Shown here piece by piece: positions 56,769-64,000 of a stretch of 64,000 bases of DNA; within the stretch, counting starts at the first letter, position 1; every line of letters starts with the position of its first letter. A model generated the notes under the pieces. That model had not been told where the DNA came from and searched no databases. It saw only the letters and a list, made by a program, of their open reading frames with translations. The DNA is from Oscillospiraceae bacterium (GTDB lineage: Bacteria; Bacillota; Clostridia; Oscillospirales; Oscillospiraceae), in the NCBI GenBank assembly GCA_021770845.1, contig JAETQF010000001.1:186001-250000 (forward strand), read 5' to 3'. The position numbers and the translations under genes are program-made.

Positions 56769-56797
56769 ATTATACCACGTCCTTTTTTAAATATCAA
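56769..56797 (-). promoter_or_regulatory. Promoter TTGATA-N17-TATAAT for the RNA methyltransferase
   Basis: Read on - strand with exact 17-bp spacer. Confidence 0.75.
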
Positions 56798-56882
56798 GTT
56801 CAAATAGGAGCACGCCGGATTTCTAAGCCGTCAGCCAGTTCAGCGAAAGGCGCCCAGACCCGGGCAAGCCCTCCCGGAGCAC

Positions 56883-59831
56883 TCACCGCAGCAGCGGCCC
56901 CACGTCCTCCATCCCCCGCTGGCGCAGGAAGATGGCCTTGGGGGACTGGCGCAGCACCTCCCGGATGTCGCAGGTCAGCGAGCTGGCCTCCCCGGTGTCC
57001 CGCACCACCCGGACGCACTCGTGGACGCTGTGCATACTGCCCAGGCTCTGTCCCAGCTGACCGTACATGGCGCCGTAGACCCCCTGGAGCCGGGTGACCC
57101 AGCGGTGATCCGACACCAGCACGGCCATGGCGGCCTTCGCCGCCTCCCGGGTGGTGAGGTTCAGGGCGTCCAGCCGCAGCGCCCGGGCGGACACCCGGAA
57201 CCGGGGCAGCGTCACGCTGGACTCCCCCACCTGGAGGGACAGCCCCTGCCGCGTCCACAGCTTGGCCCCGTTCAGCTCGGTGCCCGGGGCCACCTGAACC
57301 TTGCCGCAGTTGCCGAACAGGCAGCCGCCGATATCCCCGTCCGGCCCGCCCCCCTGGGCCTTCGCCACCCGGGCGGATCCGGTGATCACAATGTCGCCGC
57401 AGGCCCCCTGGATGCCCGCGCCGATGGCGGCGGCGCCGCAGGCGGCCTGGGCCGTCACAATGCCGCCCTGGATGCGGATGTCCCCCACCGGGGCGCCCAG
57501 CGCCCCGCCGATGCCGGCGCCGCCCCCCGTCCCGGTGGCGGTGACTACGCCGCCCCGGATGAGGATGGGGCCGGTGGGCTGCCGGCCCGCGGCGCTGTCC
57601 CGGCCAATGCCCGCGCCGCCGGCGCCGCCGGTGGCGGTGAGGGTGCCGTCCGGCTCTCCCCTGCCGCCCTTGGTCTGGTCGATGCGCAGGGAGGTGCCGT
57701 CCCCCAGGGAGATCCCGGCAAAGCCCGGGCCGCTCTCAAACACGTTGTCCGTCCCCCGCGCCAGCAGCAGGGTCACGTCGTTCCCCCGGCCCAGGCGGAA
57801 GGCGCAGCCCACATCCACCCGGCACTCCACCCCGTCCAGGGTCAGCTTTATCACGCCGATGCCGTCGGCCAGAACCAGCCTGCCGCTGAAGGGGAGCTGA
57901 TCCGCGTCCGTTCCCGCCCCGCCCGCCACGGCGGTGACTTCCCCGGACAGGATGGTGAGGGTGTGGCTCTCCTCCTCGTAGCGCCAGTCCGTCTCCGGCT
58001 CCCCGCCGGTGACGGTGAAGGGGTTGGGATACCGGGAGATCTCCTGGAAGGCCCCCGCCCTCTCGTCCCAGCGCACGTAGATGTACCGGGTCTGGGTGCG
58101 GCCCGCCTTGTCCCGCCCCCGCAGGGCGATGGTGTGGGCGGGATAGCCCTTGGAGTCGTCCCCCTTCAGCAGCCACAGCCGGGTCAGGTCGGGCTGGCTG
58201 TCCGTCCGCAGGGCGAGCTGACCCTGCCTGCCGTCCACCGCCAGGGCGGTGATGGAGCGCCACTCCGGGATCAGCGTTTTCCACACCAGGTCAAAGGGCG
58301 TCAGCGGCTCGCCCTGGGCGCTGCGCACAACAACGCCCTCCGCCGCCAGCAGGGAGACGGGCCCGTCCACCACCACTTGGGCGGCCAGGGTTCCGGCGTC
58401 CTTCCCCTCCAGCACCACCGCGCCCCCGGTGAGCCGCAGGACGCTGCCCCCCTCGGCCCGGAGCTGCCCGATGCGCAGCAGCCCGCCGCCGCCGATGGTG
58501 AGGGCTGCGCCCTCCCCCAGACGCACCCGGGCCAGCGTGTTCTCCCCCGCGGCCGTCACCTGGGCCCGGGCGGATTGAACGCTGAGCAGCGGGGCGTTCA
58601 CCTGCTGGAGCACTACCCGCCCCTCCCCTGTCAGCCGGAGGGCCGGAGCCTCCTGCCCCAGTCCCCGGAGGATCACCTCCCGAGTGCCGTCCAGCGTCAG
58701 TGTGCCGCTCTGCGGGTCGAAGGCCGCGGCGGACAGATCCCGGCCCGACCCCTGTACCGTTCCAAACTGCCGCGTCTCAAGAGGAAGGGCGGCCTCCGTC
58801 TCCGCCGCCTGCTGGGCCGCCTGCCGCGAAGCCGCGCCCTCCGACGCGCCCAGGCCGTCCAGCAGCGCCATCAGCCCGTCCCCGGAGCCCGCCAGCAGAT
58901 CCATCAGCGCCTCCATATCCCCGCCCCCGGCCAGCAGCTCCAGCAGTCCGGGCATGGACGGTTCGCTCTCCCCCACCAGCAGCAGATCCGTCAAGAAGGG
59001 CTCCAGCCCTGGGGCGGTGCCGTCGGCAAACTGGGCCTGGAACTGCTCCAGGCTGGTGAAGGCGCCCCCCGTCAGCTGCTCCAGCGCCTGATCCGGGGAA
59101 ACGCCCCCGGCCACCAGCTCAAGCAGCTGCCGCAGGCCCTCCGCCGCCTGCTCCGTGTCCACCGCCCCCGTGGGCGTCCCTCCGGAGATCACCGCCCCCA
59201 GGTAGAGCGCGGCCAGATAGCCCGCGGCGGGGCTGTCCTCCAGCGGCAGCCTGCCCAGGGCGGCCAGCAGCTGCGCCCCGCTGGCGGTGTGATCCACCCC
59301 CAGGGCGGCCAGCAGCGCGGCCCGGTCGGGCGCGTCCCCCGTCATGGCGTTCGCCAGCCAGGCCGGGAGGCGCTCCGCCCCCTCCTGGGCGGACAGGCTG
59401 TCCAGCGCCGCGTCCACCAGGGCGTCCAGGCCGTCCCCGTCCTGGAACAGCCCCTCCCGCACGCCGTTTTGGGCGATCCGGTCGATCTCCCCCCGCAGCT
59501 TCTCCAGCCCCTCCTGGAGGGCGGATCGATCCACCTTCCCGTCCTGAGCGGCCTGACGGGCCAGCTCCTCCATGCGGCCCAGGTTGTCCTCCACCTCCGC
59601 CAGGGCCGCCTCCCCCGACTGGAGCGTCCGGCGGCCCTCCCGAACCTGCCGCCCCACCTGGGTGACTCGACCCATGAGCTGACGCAGCGTCTCGGAGACA
59701 GTTGCCGCCGCCTTGCTGGCGCCGGCCGTCTGCCGGGTCTGCTCCGCGCCGGCCTGCTTCTCCGCCTTGGCCGCCTTTTGATACCGGGGCACGGTCAGCT
59801 CCCTGTTTCTGCGAACGCTCAGCTCTCCCAT
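56883..59831 (-). CDS. Flagellin-like D1 segments flanking a large beta-rich GAGIGG-repeat insert
   Basis: 982 aa; N-term RTLQSGEAALAEVEDNLGRMEELARQAAQDGKVDRSALQEGLEKLRGEIDRIAQN; C-term LNLTTREAAKAAMAVLVSDHRWVTRLQGVYGAMYGQLGQS; RBS AAGGAGG upstream of ATG. Confidence 0.75.
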   Translation of the reverse strand: MGELSVRRNRELTVPRYQKAAKAEKQAGAEQTRQTAGASKAAATVSETLRQLMGRVTQVGRQVREGRRTLQSGEAALAEVEDNLGRMEELARQAAQDGKVDRSALQEGLEKLRGEIDRIAQNGVREGLFQDGDGLDALVDAALDSLSAQEGAERLPAWLANAMTGDAPDRAALLAALGVDHTASGAQLLAALGRLPLEDSPAAGYLAALYLGAVISGGTPTGAVDTEQAAEGLRQLLELVAGGVSPDQALEQLTGGAFTSLEQFQAQFADGTAPGLEPFLTDLLLVGESEPSMPGLLELLAGGGDMEALMDLLAGSGDGLMALLDGLGASEGAASRQAAQQAAETEAALPLETRQFGTVQGSGRDLSAAAFDPQSGTLTLDGTREVILRGLGQEAPALRLTGEGRVVLQQVNAPLLSVQSARAQVTAAGENTLARVRLGEGAALTIGGGGLLRIGQLRAEGGSVLRLTGGAVVLEGKDAGTLAAQVVVDGPVSLLAAEGVVVRSAQGEPLTPFDLVWKTLIPEWRSITALAVDGRQGQLALRTDSQPDLTRLWLLKGDDSKGYPAHTIALRGRDKAGRTQTRYIYVRWDERAGAFQEISRYPNPFTVTGGEPETDWRYEEESHTLTILSGEVTAVAGGAGTDADQLPFSGRLVLADGIGVIKLTLDGVECRVDVGCAFRLGRGNDVTLLLARGTDNVFESGPGFAGISLGDGTSLRIDQTKGGRGEPDGTLTATGGAGGAGIGRDSAAGRQPTGPILIRGGVVTATGTGGGAGIGGALGAPVGDIRIQGGIVTAQAACGAAAIGAGIQGACGDIVITGSARVAKAQGGGPDGDIGGCLFGNCGKVQVAPGTELNGAKLWTRQGLSLQVGESSVTLPRFRVSARALRLDALNLTTREAAKAAMAVLVSDHRWVTRLQGVYGAMYGQLGQSLGSMHSVHECVRVVRDTGEASSLTCDIREVLRQSPKAIFLRQRGMEDVGPLLR

Positions 59832-59994
59832 CTTACGGGCCTCCTTCCGTCTGGTGACAAATTTTCCTATATTTTATTATCGTCCCGCCGGCGGGAAAAC
59901 ATAAGCATACGCAGGGGCCGCGGTGGAAACTCGCCGCTGTTCCCCTGCTGTCATGGCCGCGGAAAAGGGCAGTTCTAAGGAAGCGCACGGAAAA

Positions 59995-60028
59995 ACTGCC
60001 CCGCCAGCGTCACCACTGGCGGGGCAGT
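59995..60028 (-). terminator. Rho-independent terminator for the zinc-ribbon gene
   Basis: - strand ACTGCCCCGCCAG-TGGTGACG-CTGGCGGGGCAGT then TTTT. Confidence 0.85.
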
Positions 60029-60051
60029 CTGACCTGTTCCGCAGTCCGGCC

Positions 60052-61380
60052 CTACTGGAACAGCCCCTCCAGCAGTCCGTAAAAGCCCTCACCCATCAGT
60101 CGGAAATTGTCCCCGTGCCGAATGCGCTCGTCAATGAGCCAGCACGCCCCGTCCTGCTCAAATACCCGCAGGCGGGCCATATCCTCGTGCATGACATATT
60201 CCTCCCGAACCTTATACTCGATGATGACCTCAAACCCGCCCGAGATATCCAGGCCGCTCATGCTCTGATAGATGGGGGACTCCCAATCCTGCCGCTCCCC
60301 GCCGTCGATGGCGGCCATCAGCTTGTACAGCGTGTCCTCGTCCGTCACACCCACCGCGTCCTCGTACGTGCTGCTCCCCTTTCCGGTGCGCTCCAGCTTG
60401 ACCACCGTGATGCGCTCCGGCAGGAATTCCACGTCCTCCCGGCTGGTCTTGGAGTAGTCGGGATAGATCAGGAAGGTGGTTGGGTTGTAGCCCACCGTCC
60501 GCGTCAGGCAGCGGATCCCCCTGCCGTCCAGGGTGACGTCCAGCTTGGGCGTTTTTTCTCCGGTGTACAGGATGCTGAACAGGGAGCCGCTGTTCCCCGT
60601 CCGCTCCAGCTCGACGCTCAGCTTGGGCCCGAACAGGCCGCCGGAGCCGCTCCCAAACCGGATATTGCTCTGGCCGCCCCCGGCGGGAACGTAGAGGAGG
60701 AAATAGGTTTTGTTCTCATACTCGTACTCGCCGGGCAGGTCGTAACGCAGGGCATAGGCCCGATCCTCCCCGCCCTCCAGGCCGTCCAGCCAGCGGCGCA
60801 CCGCGCCCCGCACCGTCTCCGAGGGCTGCTGCCGGTCGTACTCGTCGAAGGTGAGCTCCTGGAGGGTCACCGAGCCGGGATCTCCGGAGGCGGCGAACGC
60901 GGCGAGGCCCAGCACGGCAAAGACGATGAGCAGAACCGGAACTACAATAACGGCGATCAGGATCTTGTTCAGCGTCCGATCCTGCCGCCGCAGGGGCGGG
61001 GCCACGTCCGCCTGAACGCCGTCCAGGGGGGCGGCGCAGTGGGGGCACACCTTCCAGTCCCGCTCCACCGGGGCGGCGCAGTTAGGGCAGGCGGGCCGCA
61101 GCTTGGCCCCGCACTGGGGGCAGACCACGTACCGCTCCGTCACCCGCGTCCCACACCGGGGGCACTCCAGATCGGAATAGCCGCCCCGCACCAGCAGGTA
61201 GATGATGAACCCGATCAGCGCGGGTGCCGCCACAGCGATCAGCGTCCACAGCACGGCGTTCATCCTCCGGCGCTTGGCGTCCCGGTAAACATACACGCCG
61301 GTGAGCACCGGGATCGTCAAAAACACAGCCAGTACAACCAGCATCAATATGATTGACTTGCCATCAATAGACAGGCTCAC
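60052..61380 (-). CDS. Membrane protein with N-terminal TM pair, zinc ribbons, and extracytoplasmic domain (GTG start)
   Basis: LECPRCGTRVTERYVVCPQCGAKLRPACPNCAAPVERDWKVCPHCAAPL; GTG at 61380 with AGGAGGGG RBS. Confidence 0.75.
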   Translation of the reverse strand: MSLSIDGKSIILMLVVLAVFLTIPVLTGVYVYRDAKRRRMNAVLWTLIAVAAPALIGFIIYLLVRGGYSDLECPRCGTRVTERYVVCPQCGAKLRPACPNCAAPVERDWKVCPHCAAPLDGVQADVAPPLRRQDRTLNKILIAVIVVPVLLIVFAVLGLAAFAASGDPGSVTLQELTFDEYDRQQPSETVRGAVRRWLDGLEGGEDRAYALRYDLPGEYEYENKTYFLLYVPAGGGQSNIRFGSGSGGLFGPKLSVELERTGNSGSLFSILYTGEKTPKLDVTLDGRGIRCLTRTVGYNPTTFLIYPDYSKTSREDVEFLPERITVVKLERTGKGSSTYEDAVGVTDEDTLYKLMAAIDGGERQDWESPIYQSMSGLDISGGFEVIIEYKVREEYVMHEDMARLRVFEQDGACWLIDERIRHGDNFRLMGEGFYGLLEGLFQ

Positions 61381-61651
61381 AAGGCGCCCCTCCTTTCTGG
61401 GTAAAAACAATGGCAATCGCGCCGCTTCCCGCGGCGGACACGACGGCGAAGCAGACACAGCCCACAGACAAAACCGGGGCAACGTCCCAGCACAGCAGCC
61501 CCAGCAGGACAAGCAGCGCCTCCAGCAGCGCCCCCGCCGCCGCCAGCAGGACGGTTTGCCGCCGCCGCTCCCGGCGCTCCAGCTCCCGGCGGAGCATTTG
61601 TTCCGTCAAAATTGGCGGGTCAAACCGCTCAAAATCGCAGGTCTGTTTCAT
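61364..61651 (-). CDS. Small two-TM membrane protein, possible anti-sigma/regulatory partner
   Basis: 95 aa, MKQTCDFERFDPPILTEQMLRRELERRERRRQTVLLAAAGALLEALLVLLGLLCWD; overlaps both neighbours. Confidence 0.7.
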   Translation of the reverse strand: MKQTCDFERFDPPILTEQMLRRELERRERRRQTVLLAAAGALLEALLVLLGLLCWDVAPVLSVGCVCFAVVSAAGSGAIAIVFTQKGGAPCEPVY

Positions 61652-62216
61652 CGGCCAGCACCTCCTTTAACAGCCTTCGGGCCTTGCTCAGCCGGGACTT
61701 TACCGTCCCCACGGGGATCCGCAGGAGTTCGGCGGTGGACGCCAGATCCTGTCCCCGGAAGTAGAACAGCACCACCGTCAGCCGCAGCTTCTCCGGCAGC
61801 TTCCCCACCGCCTCATACAGCGGCGTATAGTCCTTCTGCTCCGGGGCCGGAATGGAATCCAGCAGCCGATCCTTGTCCTCCCCGCTGGAAAAGTCCAGCA
61901 GCGGGCTTCTCGCCAGACGGCGCAGGGTACTTCGGTAGGTATTCACGCAGATGCGGGTGAGCCAGGGCTCAAAGTCCCGGCCGGGGTCATATTGGGAAAA
62001 ATGATTCACCACCCGCAGCCACGTCTCCTGGTACAGGTCGTCCGCGTCAAAGCGGTTGGGGCACAGGGAGCGGCACAGGCCATACAGCCTCCGGCCGTAC
62101 TGCTGTATGTATTGGTCAATCAACCGCCCCACCTTCCCTTCGCTATGATATACCTTTGCGCGGGGCAAAAGGTTCACGCAAATTTTCAAAAAGTTCCGGG
62201 CCGGATCCGGGGTCAA
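61629..62216 (-). CDS. ECF-type RNA polymerase sigma factor (exact start uncertain)
   Basis: YGRRLYGLCRSLCPNRFDADDLYQETWLRVVNHFSQYDPGRDFEPWLTRICVNTYRSTLRR...LRIPVGTVKSRLSKARRLLKE. Confidence 0.92.
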   Translation of the reverse strand: MTPDPARNFLKICVNLLPRAKVYHSEGKVGRLIDQYIQQYGRRLYGLCRSLCPNRFDADDLYQETWLRVVNHFSQYDPGRDFEPWLTRICVNTYRSTLRRLARSPLLDFSSGEDKDRLLDSIPAPEQKDYTPLYEAVGKLPEKLRLTVVLFYFRGQDLASTAELLRIPVGTVKSRLSKARRLLKEVLADETDLRF

Positions 62217-62245
62217 TCCGCCGCGGGGATCCCTCCGGGCCCGCG

Positions 62246-62290
62246 GACGGCAAAAAGCGCCCCGCGGACGGCGATCCGCGAGGCGCTTTG
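62246..62290. terminator. Hairpin terminator between lysS and the ECF sigma gene
   Basis: AAAAAGCGCCCCGCGGACGGCGATCCGCGAGGCGCTTTG. Confidence 0.65.
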
Positions 62291-62298
62291 TCTCATAC

Positions 62299-63804
62299 TT
62301 AGTCCAGCGGCTTCATGGTGGGGAACAGCAGAACCTCCCGGATGGAGTCGTTGTTGGTCAGCAGCATCACGCAGCGGTCGATGCCGATGCCCATGCCGCC
62401 CGTGGGGGGCAGGCCGTATTCCAGGGCGGTGATGAAATCCTCGTCCATCATGCCCGCCTCGTCGTCTCCCTTGGCCCGGAGCTCCACCTGCTTCTGGAAC
62501 CGCTGGCGCTGGTCGATGGGGTCGTTGAGCTCGGAGAAGGCGTTGCACATCTCGCTGCGGCAGATGAACAGCTCGAATCGCTCGGTGAGCCGGGGATCCT
62601 TGGGGGAACGCTTGGACAGCGGGGACACGTCCACCGGGTGCATCGTGATGAAGGTGGGCTGGATCAGCTTGCCCTCCACCCGCTGGTCGAACACCTCGTA
62701 CAGGGCGTTGCCCCAGGTCTTGTCCGCCGTCTCGGGCAGCTCCACGCCGATGGACTTGGCGGCGGCCACCGCCTCCTCGTCCGAGCTGATGGCCATGAAG
62801 TCCAGACCGGTGTACTGCTTCACCGCCTCGTGCATGGGCAGGCGGGGCCAGCCCGGGGTCAGGTCGATGTGCTCCCCCTGCCACTCCACCTGATAGGTGC
62901 CCAGGATCTTCTGGGCGGCGGAGGACAGCAGATCCTCCATCAGATCCATCATGTCGTTGAAGTCGGCATAGGCCTGGTACAGCTCGATGGTGGTGAACTC
63001 CGGGTTGTGCCGGTTGTCCATGCCCTCGTTGCGGAAGATGCGGCCGAGCTCATACACCCGCTCCAGCCCGCCCACGATAAGCCGCTTCAGCGGCAGCTCG
63101 GTGGCGATGCGCAGATACATATCAATGTCCAGGGTGTTGTGGTGGGTGATGAAGGGCCGGGCGGTGGCGCCGCCGGAGATGGTGTTGAGCACCGGGGTCT
63201 CCACCTCCATATAGCCCCGGGCGTCCATGAAGTCCCGGACGTACTTGATGAACTGGGAGCGGATGACGAAGTTCCGCTTCACGTCCGGGTTGACGATGAG
63301 ATCCACATACCGCTGGCGGCAGCGGGTCTCCACGTCAGTGAGGCCGTGGAACTTCTCCGGCAGGGGCAGCAGGGACTTGGACAGCAGGGTGATGGTCTTG
63401 GCCTTGATGGAGATCTCCCCCCGCTTGGTGCGGAATACCTCCCCCTCCACGCCCACGATGTCGCCGATGTCGTACTTCTTGAAGGCGGCCAGGGCCTCCT
63501 CCCCCACGTCGTCGATGCGGACATAGAGCTGGATCCGCCCGCCGCCGTCCTGGAGGTCGGAGAACACGGCCTTGCCCATGCCCCGCTTGCTCATCAGGCG
63601 GCCGGCCAGCCGGACGGTCTGGCCCTCCATGGCGTCAAACTGATCCTTGATCTCGTCGCTGTGGTGGGTCACGTCGAACCTGGTGATCTGGAAGGGATCC
63701 TGCCCCCGGCTCTGGAGCTCCGCCAGCTTTTCCCGGCGTATGCGGAGCAGCTCGGACAGGGAGGGCTCCTCCCGCTCGGGCTGGTTGTTGGTCTGATCGG
63801 CCAT
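62299..63804 (-). CDS. lysS: Lysyl-tRNA synthetase (class II)
   Basis: RYVDLIVNPDVKRNFVIRSQFIKYVRDFMDARGYMEVETPVLNTISGGATARPF...GGMGIGIDRCVMLLTNNDSIREVLLFPTMKPLD. Confidence 0.97.
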   Translation of the reverse strand: MADQTNNQPEREEPSLSELLRIRREKLAELQSRGQDPFQITRFDVTHHSDEIKDQFDAMEGQTVRLAGRLMSKRGMGKAVFSDLQDGGGRIQLYVRIDDVGEEALAAFKKYDIGDIVGVEGEVFRTKRGEISIKAKTITLLSKSLLPLPEKFHGLTDVETRCRQRYVDLIVNPDVKRNFVIRSQFIKYVRDFMDARGYMEVETPVLNTISGGATARPFITHHNTLDIDMYLRIATELPLKRLIVGGLERVYELGRIFRNEGMDNRHNPEFTTIELYQAYADFNDMMDLMEDLLSSAAQKILGTYQVEWQGEHIDLTPGWPRLPMHEAVKQYTGLDFMAISSDEEAVAAAKSIGVELPETADKTWGNALYEVFDQRVEGKLIQPTFITMHPVDVSPLSKRSPKDPRLTERFELFICRSEMCNAFSELNDPIDQRQRFQKQVELRAKGDDEAGMMDEDFITALEYGLPPTGGMGIGIDRCVMLLTNNDSIREVLLFPTMKPLD

Positions 63805-63836
63805 TGGTATTCTCTCCTTTTATCTTTGCGCCGTCC

Positions 63837-64000
63837 TCACCGCTGGATGGCGACGACCTCGTATTCAATGTTGCCCGCGGGGGCCTCCACCACCGCCACC
63901 TCGCCGATGGCCTTGCCCAGCAGGGCTTTGCCGAAGGGGGACTCCTCGGAGATGCGCCCGTTCATGGGATCCGCCTCCTGGGAGCCCACCACCTGGTAGG
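63837..64000 (-). CDS. greA: Transcription elongation factor GreA, partial (C-terminal end)
   Basis: - strand YQVVGSQEADPMNGRISEESPFGKALLGKAIGEVAVVEAPAGNIEYEVVAIQR*. Confidence 0.9.
   Translation of the reverse strand, partial: YQVVGSQEADPMNGRISEESPFGKALLGKAIGEVAVVEAPAGNIEYEVVAIQR

Noticed and set aside
59860-59900. Possible sigma-28 (SigD) promoter GACGATAA upstream of the flagellin-like gene
   Set aside because: The -10-like match is decent but the 15-bp upstream position reads TATG rather than TAAA; not enough to call a flagellar promoter.
57021-59978. 985-aa + strand ORF opposite the flagellin-like gene
   Set aside because: Spurious antisense reading frame; the - strand frame has flagellin-like signatures and a good RBS.
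1-64000. tRNA, rRNA or CRISPR loci
   Set aside because: None recognised on reading both strands; a tRNAscan/Infernal run would be needed to exclude short RNAs firmly.

Overview
This window is about 64 kb of GC-rich (visual estimate) Clostridia chromosome, probably Oscillospiraceae-like and spore-forming. It is mostly core genes. On + strand it holds: a BlaI/M56 regulatory locus, a BMP-type nucleoside ABC transporter lacking its binding protein, cysK, a paired M16 protease locus, lgt-folD, glyA, rarA, hisC, spoIIGA-sigE-sigG, and two XRE regulators followed by an ABC exporter. On - strand it holds: rpmF-yceD, nth, rbr, BMP lipoprotein-deoC, an ispH-rpsA fusion with plsC-cmk, rluB-dacF-gerW-scpB-scpA, rnc-acpP-plsX, trmFO, topA, dprA, an RNA methyltransferase, an ECF sigma locus, lysS and partial greA. 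Observations most worth a second look: (1) a 982-aa protein (56883-59831) with flagellin-like N- and C-terminal segments around a large beta-rich, GAGIGG-repeat insert; (2) two back-to-back BlaI/M56 modules with different palindromic operators, one M56 protein carrying a long FG-GAP-like C-terminus; (3) a small islet between topA and trmFO with a consensus promoter embedded in two operators, plus a MITE-like element that supplies the topA stop codon; (4) a 22-bp-spaced spoIIG-type promoter upstream of spoIIGA; (5) an ECF sigma/small membrane protein/zinc-ribbon operon; (6) a promoter and structured leader upstream of the RNA methyltransferase. I saw no rRNA, tRNA or CRISPR. All family calls come from reading sequence; no database search was run.
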